Below, piece after piece: positions 21,256-32,405 of a stretch of 64,000 nucleotides of DNA (position 1 is the stretch's first letter; every line of letters begins with the position of its first letter). Location of the stretch: assembly GCA_032718475.1 (NCBI GenBank), contig JAUCBJ010001431.1:62001-126000 (forward strand). The letters run 5' to 3'. The notes under the pieces are model-generated. The model was not told the DNA's origin, searched no databases, and saw nothing but the letters and a program-made list of their open reading frames with translations. The position numbers were made by a program, and so were the translations under genes. This stretch comes from Nemertoderma westbladi (lineage: Eukaryota; Xenacoelomorpha; Nemertodermatida; Nemertodermatidae).

Positions 21256-22665
21256 ATGCTTGGAAGTATGGATATGAATCCATTCGATACGTTGCCAGAC
21301 GAAATGTTATTGCATATCCTCAACTACCTCCTCGAGTTTGATCTGTATCGCTTCTCTCTTGTGTGTCACCGTTTCTTCAATGTTGCTAATGATCGAACGT
21401 TATGGAAGCGACTCTATCGATATCTCTACGAGTATGATGCACCCCTCGTAATGCCAGAATGGGGATCATTTGACTTCCTTCACGCACCGTTTCCTGATAA
21501 CCAGTGGAAAACGAGTCTCTTCCTGCTTTACGGATCTGTCCATGTGTCTTCCCGACTACATTCTGAGGTTGGACGGAGTCGACATGTAACAGCTGTGGAA
21601 ACCATTGAGAGTGCAGTTACACTTGCCAACCCAGACTTCCCCCTCGTGTTGGTTCACCCAGGGACCTACCAGTGTAATATACGTCTCGAATCACCAGTCT
21701 GGATACTTGGTGCGGCATCTGGCACGACAGATGCTGTAGGATCAGTTTCATCCCATCAGAGTACCCCATCCTTGAGCAACACATCTTTGCCAATGGTGGT
21801 TGGCGCGCCCTCATACCCCATCACTGCTCCTCTCAGAGCCGGCACAGAGCGGATCACAGATCGGGTGACTCTACATCCATTGGACCATGAGAATGCGGCT
21901 GTTAGCTTCATGGAGGGATCAGGTCGCTCTTACTTAGGTTATGCCGGAATATGCGCCACCCTCATCCCTCCATCGCCGCTGCGACCACAGATAGGTGATA
22001 TCAAATGCATTTATATATCCAACGCATCGCCGCGGATAGAATGTTGCATTACGCAAAAGTCAGAATTGGTTGGAATATTTGTGAGTGGCCCACGGGCCAA
22101 CCCCAAGGTTATGCGCTGCTGCATCAGCGAAAGCACAGACTATGGTATACTTCTGGATGACGCTGCGACAGGGACTTTCTTGGACGTTGAAATAATTGGT
22201 ACGGGGGTTGGGTTTGGGGTGCTACATGGAGCCAACCCAGTGATTCATAGGGCCCACATCAGTGATTTGATTGTGGGCATCTTGTGCAGCGATGATGCGT
22301 TGGGATTGTTTCGGGACTGCAACATCCACAACTGTAGGGATTTCGGGATCAAGGTGAACAATTGGGCAAATCCTACCGTAATTAACTGTGATGTGCATGC
22401 CGAAGATGATGATGATAATGATACCATTGGCGTGTGCATATTCAAAAAGGGGAAAGGTAAGTTCATTGCCAACAAAATTTACAACTGTTTTCAAGGAATC
22501 TGTGTCACGCAGTTAGGTAACCCAATCGTCAAGTACAATGAGATATACAATCAGCTTCACGGTGGCCTTGTTGTATGTTTAAGAGGACTTGGTCTGTATG
22601 AAGACAACTATATTCACAACAATAAAAAGGAATGTCAGCGGAATTTGGCGGCTCATGGTCACTGA
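21256..22665 (+). CDS. F-box protein with right-handed beta-helix repeats (FBXO10/11-like)
   Basis: 469 residues in one intronless frame. An F-box occupies about residues 5-50 (FDTLPDEMLLHILNYLLEFD, LVCHRFF, LWKRLY), which in this family docks Skp1 in SCF ubiquitin ligases. A beta-helix-like part follows (LVLVHPGTYQCNIRL, typical of the first coil). From about 250 there are repeated coils of the type NPVIHRAHISDLIVGILCSDDALGLFRDCNIHNC, the carbohydrate-binding/CASH-type fold that in FBXO10/11 binds substrate. The family is usually about 900 residues, so this is a short member. ATG at 21268 is an alternative start. The absence of introns could mean a retrocopy. A 3' duplicate lies at 26092-27312. 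Confidence 0.8.
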   Translation: MLGSMDMNPFDTLPDEMLLHILNYLLEFDLYRFSLVCHRFFNVANDRTLWKRLYRYLYEYDAPLVMPEWGSFDFLHAPFPDNQWKTSLFLLYGSVHVSSRLHSEVGRSRHVTAVETIESAVTLANPDFPLVLVHPGTYQCNIRLESPVWILGAASGTTDAVGSVSSHQSTPSLSNTSLPMVVGAPSYPITAPLRAGTERITDRVTLHPLDHENAAVSFMEGSGRSYLGYAGICATLIPPSPLRPQIGDIKCIYISNASPRIECCITQKSELVGIFVSGPRANPKVMRCCISESTDYGILLDDAATGTFLDVEIIGTGVGFGVLHGANPVIHRAHISDLIVGILCSDDALGLFRDCNIHNCRDFGIKVNNWANPTVINCDVHAEDDDDNDTIGVCIFKKGKGKFIANKIYNCFQGICVTQLGNPIVKYNEIYNQLHGGLVVCLRGLGLYEDNYIHNNKKECQRNLAAHGH

Positions 22666-23107
22666 TTTGTGTATAATTGTAGTGCAAGGTTGTTAATTAA
22701 TTATGTTTACTGCATTAATTTCGGATATATGGTGTAAAGAAGGAATTGAGTATGGCATACATTTAGTATCAATATTCAATAATTTAATACGAGTGATATT
22801 ATTGATTATCAATGATTTCGGGCATTTCGATTGGCGATTGACATAGATATTATTAGTCGATTCTAATAATGTTCTTCAACTTAATTATTTCGCTTGATAT
22901 TATTGGTTGATATAAAACATGCCCCCCTTGCTAGAGATTTTAGAAATGTGTTTTGTTTTTTATAGCATATCTTGTGCAAAATTTAATGGGGATCTCAGTA
23001 GTAGGCGTTTGGTCCTCTTTGTGACAGTTAGACCTCACTCATGACTCATCGCTTAGGAATGTGAAACCTAGGATGTGATTGGGTGTCATTGAAGCCAGAC
23101 TGTCTGG
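21887..23107 (+). repeat. Segmental duplication, complete-gene side (1221 bp)
   Basis: This block, starting inside the F-box gene at ATGAGAATGCGGC and ending at CAGACTGTCTGG, is almost identical to 26092-27312, with no net length change. Its right end lies inside a MITE whose left part (about 23011-23107) is present here but whose right part is not. Confidence 0.85.
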
Positions 23108-23338
23108 TTACGATAGTATTATAGATACGATACAATAGATACAATAGACAGATACAATACAACGGTACAATAGATACGATTGCGATAGTTAAAAACAAAA
23201 ATGAGACTGATTTACACCAATGGGGCACCTTCTTCTTAGAATGAATTTACCATTATTTATATTATCGCAAATATGTGCCATATAATGTATTTTTGTAATG
23301 CTCTTCCTTGAAGGAAAAACTAAAAGTGAGATTAGAAA

Positions 23339-23916
23339 TGTTAGCGGATCCAATTCGCTGCACCACCCAGCGGAAACTTGGAAAAGTGGCGACTTACCAA
23401 TTATGTTCGGCTATGTGATATTAGCAATATAATATCACGTACCGACACACCGGGGCAATACACACTGCCAGCCACAGGGAGAGGTGCCAGCTCACCTCAG
23501 GGCAGAAGCTAGCATATTGGCCCAGGAAAGATAGTTCAGCCAATGGCGGAGCGAATTACCATCAATTAAGCGCACATTCATTGGCTAGGCCAAAGTAGCT
23601 AGGAATTTATTGTGTGTAATTATAATATAACCGTTACCTATATTAATTGTGCCTTCAGTTGGCTATGTAGAAGTGTAGAAGTCACACGGTTTTTAACCGT
23701 CGTCGTTAACCGTGCTATTATTGTAATCTGATTGTGCTATATTAATAATCTGACATTACGAACAACTGCAACTATAAAACTTAGTTATTCATTCGGCCTC
23801 CGGCCTTTCAGAACTGCCACAGCCTTTCAGTAGCCAATCGGACGCGGAGACGCGTATTTCCCAAGACTTGAACACACACACCGGTCGGGATCTTCGCCAA
23901 CTCAGATCCCGTCCCA
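23339..23916 (+). repeat. Solo LTR of a BEL/Pao-like family (578 bp)
   Basis: Begins TGTTAGCGGATCCAATTCGC and ends GATCCCGTCCCA, matching the shape of the LTRs at 1609 and 54515 (TGTTAGC start, GACGCG block, GGGATC...GATCCCGTC end). It is flanked by a perfect 5-bp direct repeat, AGAAA (23334-23338 and 23917-23921). It carries a TATAAAAC at about 23774. There is no internal region, so it formed by LTR-LTR recombination. Confidence 0.85.
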
Positions 23917-24074
23917 AGAAATAGTAAATGTGTAGTAGGAAATTTAGTATAGTAATATTTTAAAATTTCACCAAACTGCTTTTTGTTATTACTTGCTTGA
24001 TTTTTTGAGTTTTGTGTTTTGATCTTCTGTTTACATGAACGGATATGCTATTATGCATAAATAGTTTATTGTTA

Positions 24075-24264
24075 GGCCGCGTTCACACTACCGAGTCAAA
24101 GTCAAAGTCAAAAGACAAAATGTAAAAAAAATAACAAGAAATTTATTTTTTTCTAGAACGCCATTATGTATTATATTAGGCCTATATAATGTATTATTAT
24201 TTATTATTGCTAGCTAATTATATTTATTTTATTTTGACTTTGACTCGGTAGTGTGAACGTGGCC
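24075..24264. mobile_element. GGCC-ended MITE (190 bp)
   Basis: The terminal inverted repeats GGCCGCGTTCACACTACCGAGTCAAAGTCAAA and their inverse are nearly perfect over about 30 bp. TTA flanks both ends (24072-24074 and 24265-24267). No ORF. The TTA target and GGCC ends suggest a PIF/Harbinger-mobilised MITE. TAGGCCTA lies inside at 24177-24184. Confidence 0.85.
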
Positions 24265-24267
24265 TTA

Positions 24268-24779
24268 GGCCCCCTCACACGGAGCAACTTGTTTCTGCAA
24301 CTTGTTTCTGAAACTTGTTGCTGGACCCCCTCACACACATAAACTTGTTGCTGCAACTTGTTTCAGCAACTTGTTTCTGAAACTTGTTTCTGCAACTTGT
24401 TGCTGGACCCCCTCACACACAGAAACTTGTTGCTGAAGAAAATAACAATTATTTCCAAATAAATAGCTAACATGTCCAGTCATTTGTATATAATATCACA
24501 TCACTCAAATTATCTAATATTAGCTAGTATCAAAATGGAATGTAATGAAAGTTTTTCAAAAAGTTGCTGGGAATATAACTCCCAGCAACTTGTTGCTGGA
24601 CTCCTCACACACAGAAATAAGTTGCGGAAACAAGTTGCAGAAACTTGTTGCTGGAGTCCTCACACACAGAAACAAGTTTCGGAAACAAGTTGCAGCAACA
24701 AGTTTCTGTGTGTGAGGGGGTCCAGCAACAAGTTTCAGAAACAAGTTGCAGAAACAAGTTGCTCCGTGTGAGGGGGGCC
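24268..24779. mobile_element. GGCC-ended MITE, same family as 6157-6753 (512 bp)
   Basis: GGCCCCCTCACACGGAGCAACTTG at the left matches its inverse at the right, flanked by TTA on both sides (24265-24267, shared with the MITE to the left, and 24780-24782). Inside are GCAACTTGTTTCTG arrays. Confidence 0.85.
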
Positions 24780-24994
24780 TTAGATAGTAAAATAAATAGC
24801 TAGTTGAAAATAACTTTGTTGCTGGAGTCCTCACACACAGAAACAAGTTTCGGAAACAAGTTGCAGCAACAAGTTTCTGTGTGTGAGGGGGTCCAGCAAC
24901 AAGTTTCAGAAACAAGTTGCAGAAACAAGTTGCTCCGTGTGAGGGGGGCCTTAGATAGTAAAATAAATAGCTAGTTGAAAATAACTAATTCAAT
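24646..24994 (+). repeat. Tandem duplication of about 175 bp across a MITE end
   Basis: TTGCTGGAGTCCTCACACACAGAAACAAG through the MITE's right end and on to TAGCTAGTTGAAAATAACT is present twice in direct order. The MITE's right end therefore occurs at 24779 and again at about 24952. Confidence 0.8.
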
Positions 24995-26091
24995 TTATAG
25001 CATTTTAGACAATTAAGTTATTCTAAAAGCGTAAAATATTTAGCTACCAGTATTTTGCGTAGCAATACGGGGATGATCAAGTAATACAAGAAAATAGGAG
25101 ACAACATTACGTTGTTCCCTTTCTCACGTATGTCCCTCGTTTTAATTTATAACTCACTCGCTTTGTTCGACCATGCCAATAGTATCACCCCGGATCAGCG
25201 TCAGACAAAGTCCTCGATGCACACAATATAATAAATAGTTTGTATAATGGGCATATACATTCGTTTTTTATAAAATGCTAACAATGGGAAAGTTAGCACT
25301 ATGGGCAATAAAGTTCATTACGGTCAGTAGTTTTCATAAGGGACTAACTGTTAGGATTATAGCTATATAATGAACCTTGAGTTCCCAATGTGGTCGCTAG
25401 AGAACACATTGATTCTGTGCACTTTTTTCAAAAGTTGCCGAATTGGCGAAAGTGGGATCACACCTTTTTGACCTCAAAAAATATACAAATTTGACCTTAA
25501 GGATTCATTTTCTGAGTGGTGTTAGCACTTTGAGTTAGCACTATTTTGGTGTTAGCACTTTGTATAGAAACTTCTCATTTATAGTTAACGTGCTGGGTAA
25601 TTCGTAAACACACCCGAACACACACCAAAAACTGCCGAACACATTCGAACACAGTACAAAATAGAAAGAGCACAAAAAAATAATACCAGGTACCAACTTT
25701 TAGATAAATTTAGTCACGCGTTGCTTTTCTATAAGAAAATTTCCACAATTATTGAATAAAATTGTCGCGAAATTAAATATTAATTTCTTATCAGGTAGGC
25801 CCATGGCCTACTATATTTATACGGCCTAACAAGTCACTTGAAGTGGTCTCTTAAAAAGAGGCCAGTTTTTTTTTACACTATTTTGATATGGGGAGAGTTC
25901 TATAAATTTTAATTTGCTGCAATTTGGTCAACGGTCGTAATTGAAGATTCCTCGTTAAGCAAGATACTAAATTTTATGGTAGCTAGTGTTTTAGATAGGT
26001 TTAGCTAGTAATTTCGACCCTGGTTCCGACATCCTACTTCCTTCTATAAATATTTTGTAGTAGCTAGTTCTTATTACTATTTGTATAGAAA
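24995..26091. other. Intergenic stretch
   Basis: No gene recognised. An imperfect palindrome TAGGCCCATGGCCTA lies at about 25796-25810, related to the TAGGCCTA signal. Several GTTAGCACT direct repeats occur between 25270 and 25560. Confidence 0.4.
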
Positions 26092-27312
26092 ATGAGAATG
26101 CGGCTGTTAGCTTCATGGAGGGATCAGGTCGCTCTTACTTAGGTTATGCCGGAATATGCGCCACCCTCATCCCTCCATCGCCGCTGCGACCACAGATAGG
26201 TGATATCAAATGCATTTATATATCCAACGCATCGCCGCGGATAGAATGTTGCATTACGCAAAAGTCAGAATTGGTTGGAATATTTGTGAGTGGCCCACGG
26301 GCCAACCCCAAGGTTATGCGCTGCTGCATCAGCGAAAGCACAGACTATGGTATACTTCTGGATGACGCTGCGACAGGGACTTTCTTGGACGTTGAAATAA
26401 TTGGTACGGGGGTTGGGTTTGGGGTGCTACATGGAGCCAACCCAGTGATTCATAGGGCCCACATCAGTGATTTGACTGTGGGCATCTTGTGCAGCGATGA
26501 TGCGTTGGGATTGTTTCGGGACTGCAACATCCACAACTGTAGGGATTTCGGGATCAAGGTGAAAAATTGGGCAAATCCTACCGTAATTAACTGTGATGTG
26601 CATGCCGAAGATGATGATGATAATGATACCATTGGCGTGTGGATATTCAAAAAGGGGAAGGGTAAGTTCATTGCCAACAAAATTTACAACTGTTTTCAAG
26701 GAATCTGTGTCACGCAGTTAGGTAACCCAATCGTCAAGTACAATGAGATATACAATCAGCTTCACGGTGGCCTTGTTGTATGTTTAAGAGGACTTGGTCT
26801 GTATGAAGACAACTATATTCACAACAATAAAAAGGAATGTCAGCGGAATTTGGCGGCTCATGGTCACTGATTTGTGTATAATTGTAGTGCAAGGTTGTTA
26901 ATTAATTATGTTTACTGCATTAATTTCGGATATATGGTGCTAAGAAGGAATTGAGTATGGCATACATTTAGTATCAATATTCAATAATTTAATACGAGTG
27001 ATATTATTGATTATCAATGATTTCGGGCATTTCGATTGGCGATTAACATAGATATTATTAGTCGATTCTAATAATGTTCTTCAACTTAATTATTTCGCTT
27101 GATATTATTGGTTGATATAAAACATGCCCCCCTTGCTAGAGATTTTAGAAATGTGTTTTGTTTTTTATAGCATATCTTGTGCAAAATTTAATGGGGATCT
27201 CAGTAGTAGGCGTTTGGTCCTCTTTGTGACAGTTAGACCTCACTCATGACTCATCGCTTAGGAATGTGACACCTAGGATGTGATTGGGTTTCATTGAAGC
27301 CAGACTGTCTGG
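26092..27312 (+). pseudogene. 5'-truncated duplicate of the F-box/beta-helix gene
   Basis: It carries the last 251 codons (open from 26115 to 26870) plus about 440 bp of 3' flank from the gene at 21256. Only a few amino-acid changes are seen (LIVGIL to LTVGIL, VNNWANP to VKNWANP, GVCIFKK to GVWIFKK). The F-box and first coils are missing. No intron is lost or gained and there is no poly-A, so this is a DNA-level duplication. The frame is still open, so either recent origin or use as part of another transcript is possible. I call it a pseudogene because the F-box is absent. Confidence 0.75.
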
Positions 27313-27552
27313 GTGACACCTCCCAATTAGGCTAATTAGACCCTAATTGTCGGGTGTCATCAATTAATTAGTACATTTAAACCCTAATAGGTGTCTTACG
27401 ACTTCTATTTAGGGTTTAATTTATTATCCAAATTAATCAGACCAATTATCGACCTAACACCCTACTACTAGGATCGGCATATCGGACTGAATACGACTTC
27501 CTAACACCCAATTGGTCATGAGTGATGTCTAACTGTCACAAAGAGGATCAAA
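27214..27552. mobile_element. MITE with CTTTGTGACAGTTAGAC inverted ends
   Basis: TCCTCTTTGTGACAGTTAGAC at the left and its inverse (GTCTAACTGTCACAAAGAGGA) at the right enclose about 340 bp. The interior has GACACCTCCCAATTAGG, TTAAACCCTAATAG and its inverse. The same palindromic module forms the outer part of the Polinton-like terminal repeats at 31914, 39732 and 49716. It overlaps the end of the F-box duplication. Confidence 0.75.
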
Positions 27553-27712
27553 ATTTTGAGTAAATACAAAAAGAAAATCCCACCACCAAGTATGCCAGGC
27601 TATTTAGTCCCCAAACATATTTAGGTGAAGTATCCTCCTAGCATCACATTGTTCTTAGCCTAACCTAATCCGCCTCTCAAACTCCGGCTGCATCTTCCAA
27701 TCGAAGGAACCG

Positions 27713-29060
27713 TCACGACCGTCTCCGACCCCTGAGGCACAGACCTACTACCCGCAATAGCGCTATTGACAGCCGAGCCCTGATCCACCCAAGAATGATT
27801 CCAGGGGGTTTATCGCTCCACCCTTCCTTGGAAGCTATGTGAGACACCAGATGGTGAATAAAGTCGCTCCCTTCGCGGCCCCAGACACCATCAGCAGTAA
27901 CAGCAAGGGGGGTAAACGTTAATCGTAGTTGCTCACTAATTTGGGAATGGTGCTGCTTCTTCAGCCACTCTTTCTCTGTGAGGATGCTTTCAGTTGTGAG
28001 TTTACAGTATGAGGGAGCATCAGCGTTAACAACGCACACATCAAACGACGCATCCCTCTGCAGTGCCCACACACCCCGAACCAGCAAATCCGTCCTCACC
28101 CCTGCATCACCAAGAAATCGACCATCCCGAAGAACAACCTCCTTCTTTACTGAGGTCCCTCCCCAAGCCATCGCACAAAGCTTCCCAACAACATTCCTCA
28201 TCTCATCATGCCGGCGACATACAAGACCGCCCTTTTTACAGTTTAGGGCATGATCAATGGTGAAGTTGGCACCACATCTGTCACAGCGTGATGGCAGCTG
28301 CGGAGGGGAATTCCCATAACGGAGACACAATCCATCACGGAATGTTTGTGCAGAAATATCTGTCTGGTGAAGCAGAGATAGATACACACTCAACCAGCCC
28401 ACAGATTTCGAGTCTAACTACCGCTTCACTGTTCGCGCTCAGTCAGGTATCATCTCATTAAGGATCCTGGTCTGGATCTCTCCAACCCGCACTGCCTCCC
28501 TTTCTCTGGACTCCTGTATCGATTTTCTCAGAGTAGACTTGTGGCCTTCTATTGACAGTTGGGTTCTCCGAGTTAACGCTTCCACCACCATTGCAGTTCC
28601 CTCTCTTGATGCCTGGTATGCCCCATCTGCCCGATGAACTGGATCACGTAGACCTATCCCTCCATGGCGAATTGGCTGAAGGAGCAAGGTACAGTCATCT
28701 TGTGGAATCGCTATTCCAAACAATGCTGGTAAAAAAAAGCTCTACCAGAGCATTTTTCAGTGGGTGGTATTTCTCTGAAGGTCAACTCAACTCGGGATCA
28801 AAGGTACAATAAAGGTACATCCAATACCCACATCGTATAGTCCCACTCTGCTTGTAGTGACTTCAACATTGCAGTGAGTGACTCCTGGGGGTATGTTTTG
28901 GCAACCTCGGCCAGCACCCGCATATGATTTGACCATTGACTGATCTCATCATCCAGAAACTGCTCCCTGTCCTGTTCTGCTCTAATGAAACCACCTAGAA
29001 AGCGCCACCCAGTTACAACATTATCTTCCTTTAACCCCAGTGGGACAAATAATTGTTTCG
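27713..29060 (-). pseudogene. LINE-like reverse transcriptase relic (C-terminal half)
   Basis: Minus-strand open segments in at least two frames carry the region behind the reverse-transcriptase core. In order they show GWRFLGGFIRAEQDREQF, an HMRVLAEVAKTYPQESLTAML helix region, and LLQPIRHGGIGLRDPVHRADGAYQAS. A zinc-binding motif CDRCGANFTIDHALNC (CX2CX7HX3C) comes next, followed by RHDEMR, then RTDLLVRGVW and FDVCVVNADAPSY, and finally IILGWIRARLSIALLR. This order is typical of a group of invertebrate non-LTR retrotransposon proteins whose tail includes a CCHC finger and an endonuclease-like region. Frames are broken and the catalytic YxDD part is absent. Confidence 0.65.
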
Positions 29061-30234
29061 CAATGTCCTGTAAACCATCCCTAACAACCAGTATGCACTT
29101 ATTACTTATAATTAGTTTTATATACTACTTTCTAAATGATGTCTTTGTTGACACCACATTGTTATGTTTAGCCCTAGGATATACTGGTAACTAATTACTC
29201 TTATCTATATCCAGACAGCTTTATCGTTGACCTTTGACCCCCAATTAGCTTTAACCAAGCAACAGGTTTTTAATAATAGTTGTATCCAAGCGCCCCGCCC
29301 CCTCTCGTGACACCTCTGATTACTAATTACTCTTACCTATATCCAGCCGTCTGCAGTTCTATAGTCTGCCGCTAGAGGGCGTATTATCTGAAAATTTACA
29401 TCTTCTCTAACTTTGTTATTTTCATTCCGATTAGTTTTAAACTCGGTAGGCATCTAACTACGGCATAGGCTATATCTTCTATCTCTATATCTATATATAG
29501 GGATTCGTTTTTAAATCAGAATCCCGAAGGAGTGTATTTTTGTATGTTTGCCTATGGAAAAATCGATTACAATAATGAAATTCGGAAGATGAAAATTGAT
29601 GCTTCCAATCGTACGAAAACCAATGCAATTGCAAAAATTTGAATAAGGAATGAGCATTATAAATTTACAAAAACCTGGCACTGAGTGGTATAGATGTAAT
29701 CATAGATATTTAGATTTTTTATTATAGAAATTTTAAAATAAGATATTATAAAGATATTTTTAAAAATCTGATATTCAAAACATAACTATTAATTATTACG
29801 ATGATAAGGGTTTTATAAACCAAGCGCCAGCATGGATTTATATATGAGATGCGAACTACAACCGTGTCACGTGCTGGATTTTGCTGCCAATGCTAACTGT
29901 ATGCAGAAATCTTATATTTTGTTCAGATTATCATTCATTTTCAGTGCATCTAATATTTGTACTTCACGTGTATTGAATAGCCCATAAGGTTCATATTATT
30001 ATATCATATATTCATATTATATGGTTCATTTTTGATCGGAGGCTGGTTTCTATACCACCAACCAATAAGTAATAGAACACAGCCTACAGTATGTTAACCA
30101 GTAACGATAACTAAAATACAGCTTATAATAGAGCATAAACAATGAACTCATTTCTAAGCAAGGTTGGTGACAGATGGTATTACAATAGTTACCACGTGAG
30201 GGGGGACTAAGTGATAATTAATAAGCAGTAGCAA
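29061..30234. other. Intergenic stretch
   Basis: No gene seen. A single CTGCCGCTAGAGGGC unit near 29360 links to the repeats at 18.7-19.5 kb. The short dispersed repeat GGTTCATATTATT... lies at 29988-30052. Confidence 0.4.
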
Positions 30235-31106
30235 AAGCCTGGTTCACAATTGAGACATAAAGAGATAAGTGATAACAGATAAGCGACAAGATATAAGAAA
30301 TAATTGATAAGCTATAAGCCAGGAGTTAAGAGATAAGCGATAAGAGATGAGCTATAAGCCAGGAGTTAAGAGATAAGTGATAAGAGATAAGCTTTTGGAG
30401 ATAAGTGCTTAGCGCTAATCTCTTATCGATTTATCGTTCACAATATAGTAAGTCCACCTACGCAAAATGATTATTTATTATTTACTTTATTTTATTTTAT
30501 TATTATTATATTTTTATTTTATTTTATTATTCAGCATCTTTCGAGTAAATTCAAAATAGTTTTTATTGGTAACAGTTTTTATCATCAGTCTACATACTGT
30601 ATCTCTACCTCCTGAGAATGATATCATTGAAAACTCAAGGATTTTGAAAACTGTCTGACAAAAGGCAGAGAGTGCGTCAGTATGTTATCATAGGTTTGAT
30701 TTTGATGCGTTTTATAATTATATATATGGCTTTCGCATTCTATTGGTTAATCCTTATCGCGTATGGCAAAACTTGCCCAGTCCTTATCACCAGCGATAAG
30801 ACCCTTATCGCCTATCGCTTATCTCTTATCGCCAGTTGTGAAGCCCTCGCTCTTATCGCTTATCTCTTATCACCAGTTGTGAACACATCACCATATCGCG
30901 TATTTCTTATCACCAGTTAGTTGTGAACACATCACCTTATCGCTTATCTCTTATCGCCAGTTGTGAACACATCACCATATCTCGTATTTCTTATCACCAG
31001 TTAGTTGTGAACACATCACCTTATCGCTTATCTCTCATCGCTGATTGTGAACGCTTCGGCTTATCACTTTTCTCTTATCGCTATCTTTCAATTGTGAACC
31101 GGGCTT
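30235..31106. mobile_element. MITE with GGTTCACAATTG ends and GATAAG arrays
   Basis: The ends are AAGCCTGGTTCACAATTGA and its inverse TCAATTGTGAACCGGGCTT. Both arms are packed with AGATAAG/CTTATCT and GCGATAAG units. The right arm repeats CTTATCGCCAGTTGTGAACACATCACC. The left breakpoint of the 7.85 kb tandem duplication lies inside it (30672). Its right half recurs at 38517-38928. Confidence 0.8.
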
Positions 31107-31750
31107 AAGGTGAGTGTAGGTAAATGCCATGGAATGTAATAATGGGCAGGCAGGATATTCAAATATGGTGAAAGCAATAATAGGGAGGCAGTATGGTAGC
31201 GACAAGTACTAACTATCCCACGAAAACATTACTAATTAAAAAGTAAACATTAAATCATCAACAAACATTATATTCAAATAATATTATTGAGTTAATCCAT
31301 TCTGTATGTATGAAGATAGACAATTAGAATGTCAATGATTGTAATAATTATATAAACATACATTTAAAGTATAATTGCAAATAAAATTAAAATGTACAAA
31401 AGCATCAAAAATATTATATGGTAACAGTAACTAGGTAACAGTAACTACAACACGGAGTATTTGATGGTACGAGGCCCAGATATATTGATCCATTCAAAGC
31501 ACCAAGTTATCCTGGGAGCTTCACTTTCAATTTAGGAAATTAAGAATGCGAGTGCGATTGAGAAAGTTTTGAGATAGTTTCCAAATTTTTAACATTCATC
31601 AGCTTGATAAAAGAAAAAGTCTAATTATTATAACTCGTAATCAGTATTTAAAAATAACATAATATTACTGCCAAGACAAATAATTAAATTGGTCCATTCG
31701 GTATTCAGCTAACATTATTACATATCCCGACCCATTGATTCAACTAATTA
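31107..31750. other. Copy-1 stretch between the MITE and the host exon fragment
   Basis: A+T-rich and without ORFs. It is presumably the 3' UTR or downstream flank of the minus-strand host gene whose last codons are at 31751-31913. The same sequence is at 38929-39568. Confidence 0.45.
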
Positions 31751-31913
31751 TCATTCGACGGCTCCCCTATCCTCTTTATCCGATCCAATAACCGGACGGA
31801 CGGATAAATCTATGGAATCCACAGGTTCCGGACTGGTACCCCGGACACAATGATCACCAGATGTATTCCTGGTAGGATAACGCTTGGGGGATGCGTAGCT
31901 TGCGAACTGGGTA
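31751..31913 (-). pseudogene. Duplicated C-terminal codons of a host terminal exon (copy 1)
   Basis: Same sequence as 39569-39731 with one or two substitutions, ending in TGA. It is detached from the rest of its exon (49717-50144) by both the Polinton-like insertion and the tandem duplication, so it cannot be part of a normal product. Confidence 0.65.
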
Positions 31914-32405
31914 AGTAGTAGGGGTTTGCATGGCTTTGCGACAGTTAGACCACACTGACACCCATTGGCACCACAGTGTCATTGGTGCCAGAGTGTCTGG
32001 GTGACACCTCCTAATTAGGCTAATTAGACCCTAATTGATTGGTGTCATCAATTAATTAGTACAGTACAATTAAACCCTAATAGATGTCTTATAACACCTT
32101 ATTAGGGTTTAATTGATTATCCTAATTAATCAAACCAATTGGCACCCTGACACCTAATGGCTATCGGTATTGTCTAACTGTCGCAAAGCCGTGCAAAGGG
32201 TGTCATAAGTGACACCTCTACCCTTTTAATTATTAGTATTTATTTATTTGTATTAAATTTTAATTTAATTAATTGTATTACTTTTATTTTATTTAATTGT
32301 ATTACTTATTTAATTTATAAATTTATTTCTATTTTTAGATTTACCAATAAATAGTTTTATTTATTGCTTACTGAATGACATCAATGATGGCACCACCCCG
32401 GCTGC

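Noticed and set aside
24075-24779. TAGGCCTA as a simple excision scar of these exact MITEs
   Set aside because: Their targets are three bases (TTA/TAA), whereas flanks of TAGGCCTA share only TA; kept as an open link, not a conclusion.
26115-26870. Second functional F-box gene
   Set aside because: The F-box, start region and promoter are missing; only the helix part and 3' flank were duplicated.
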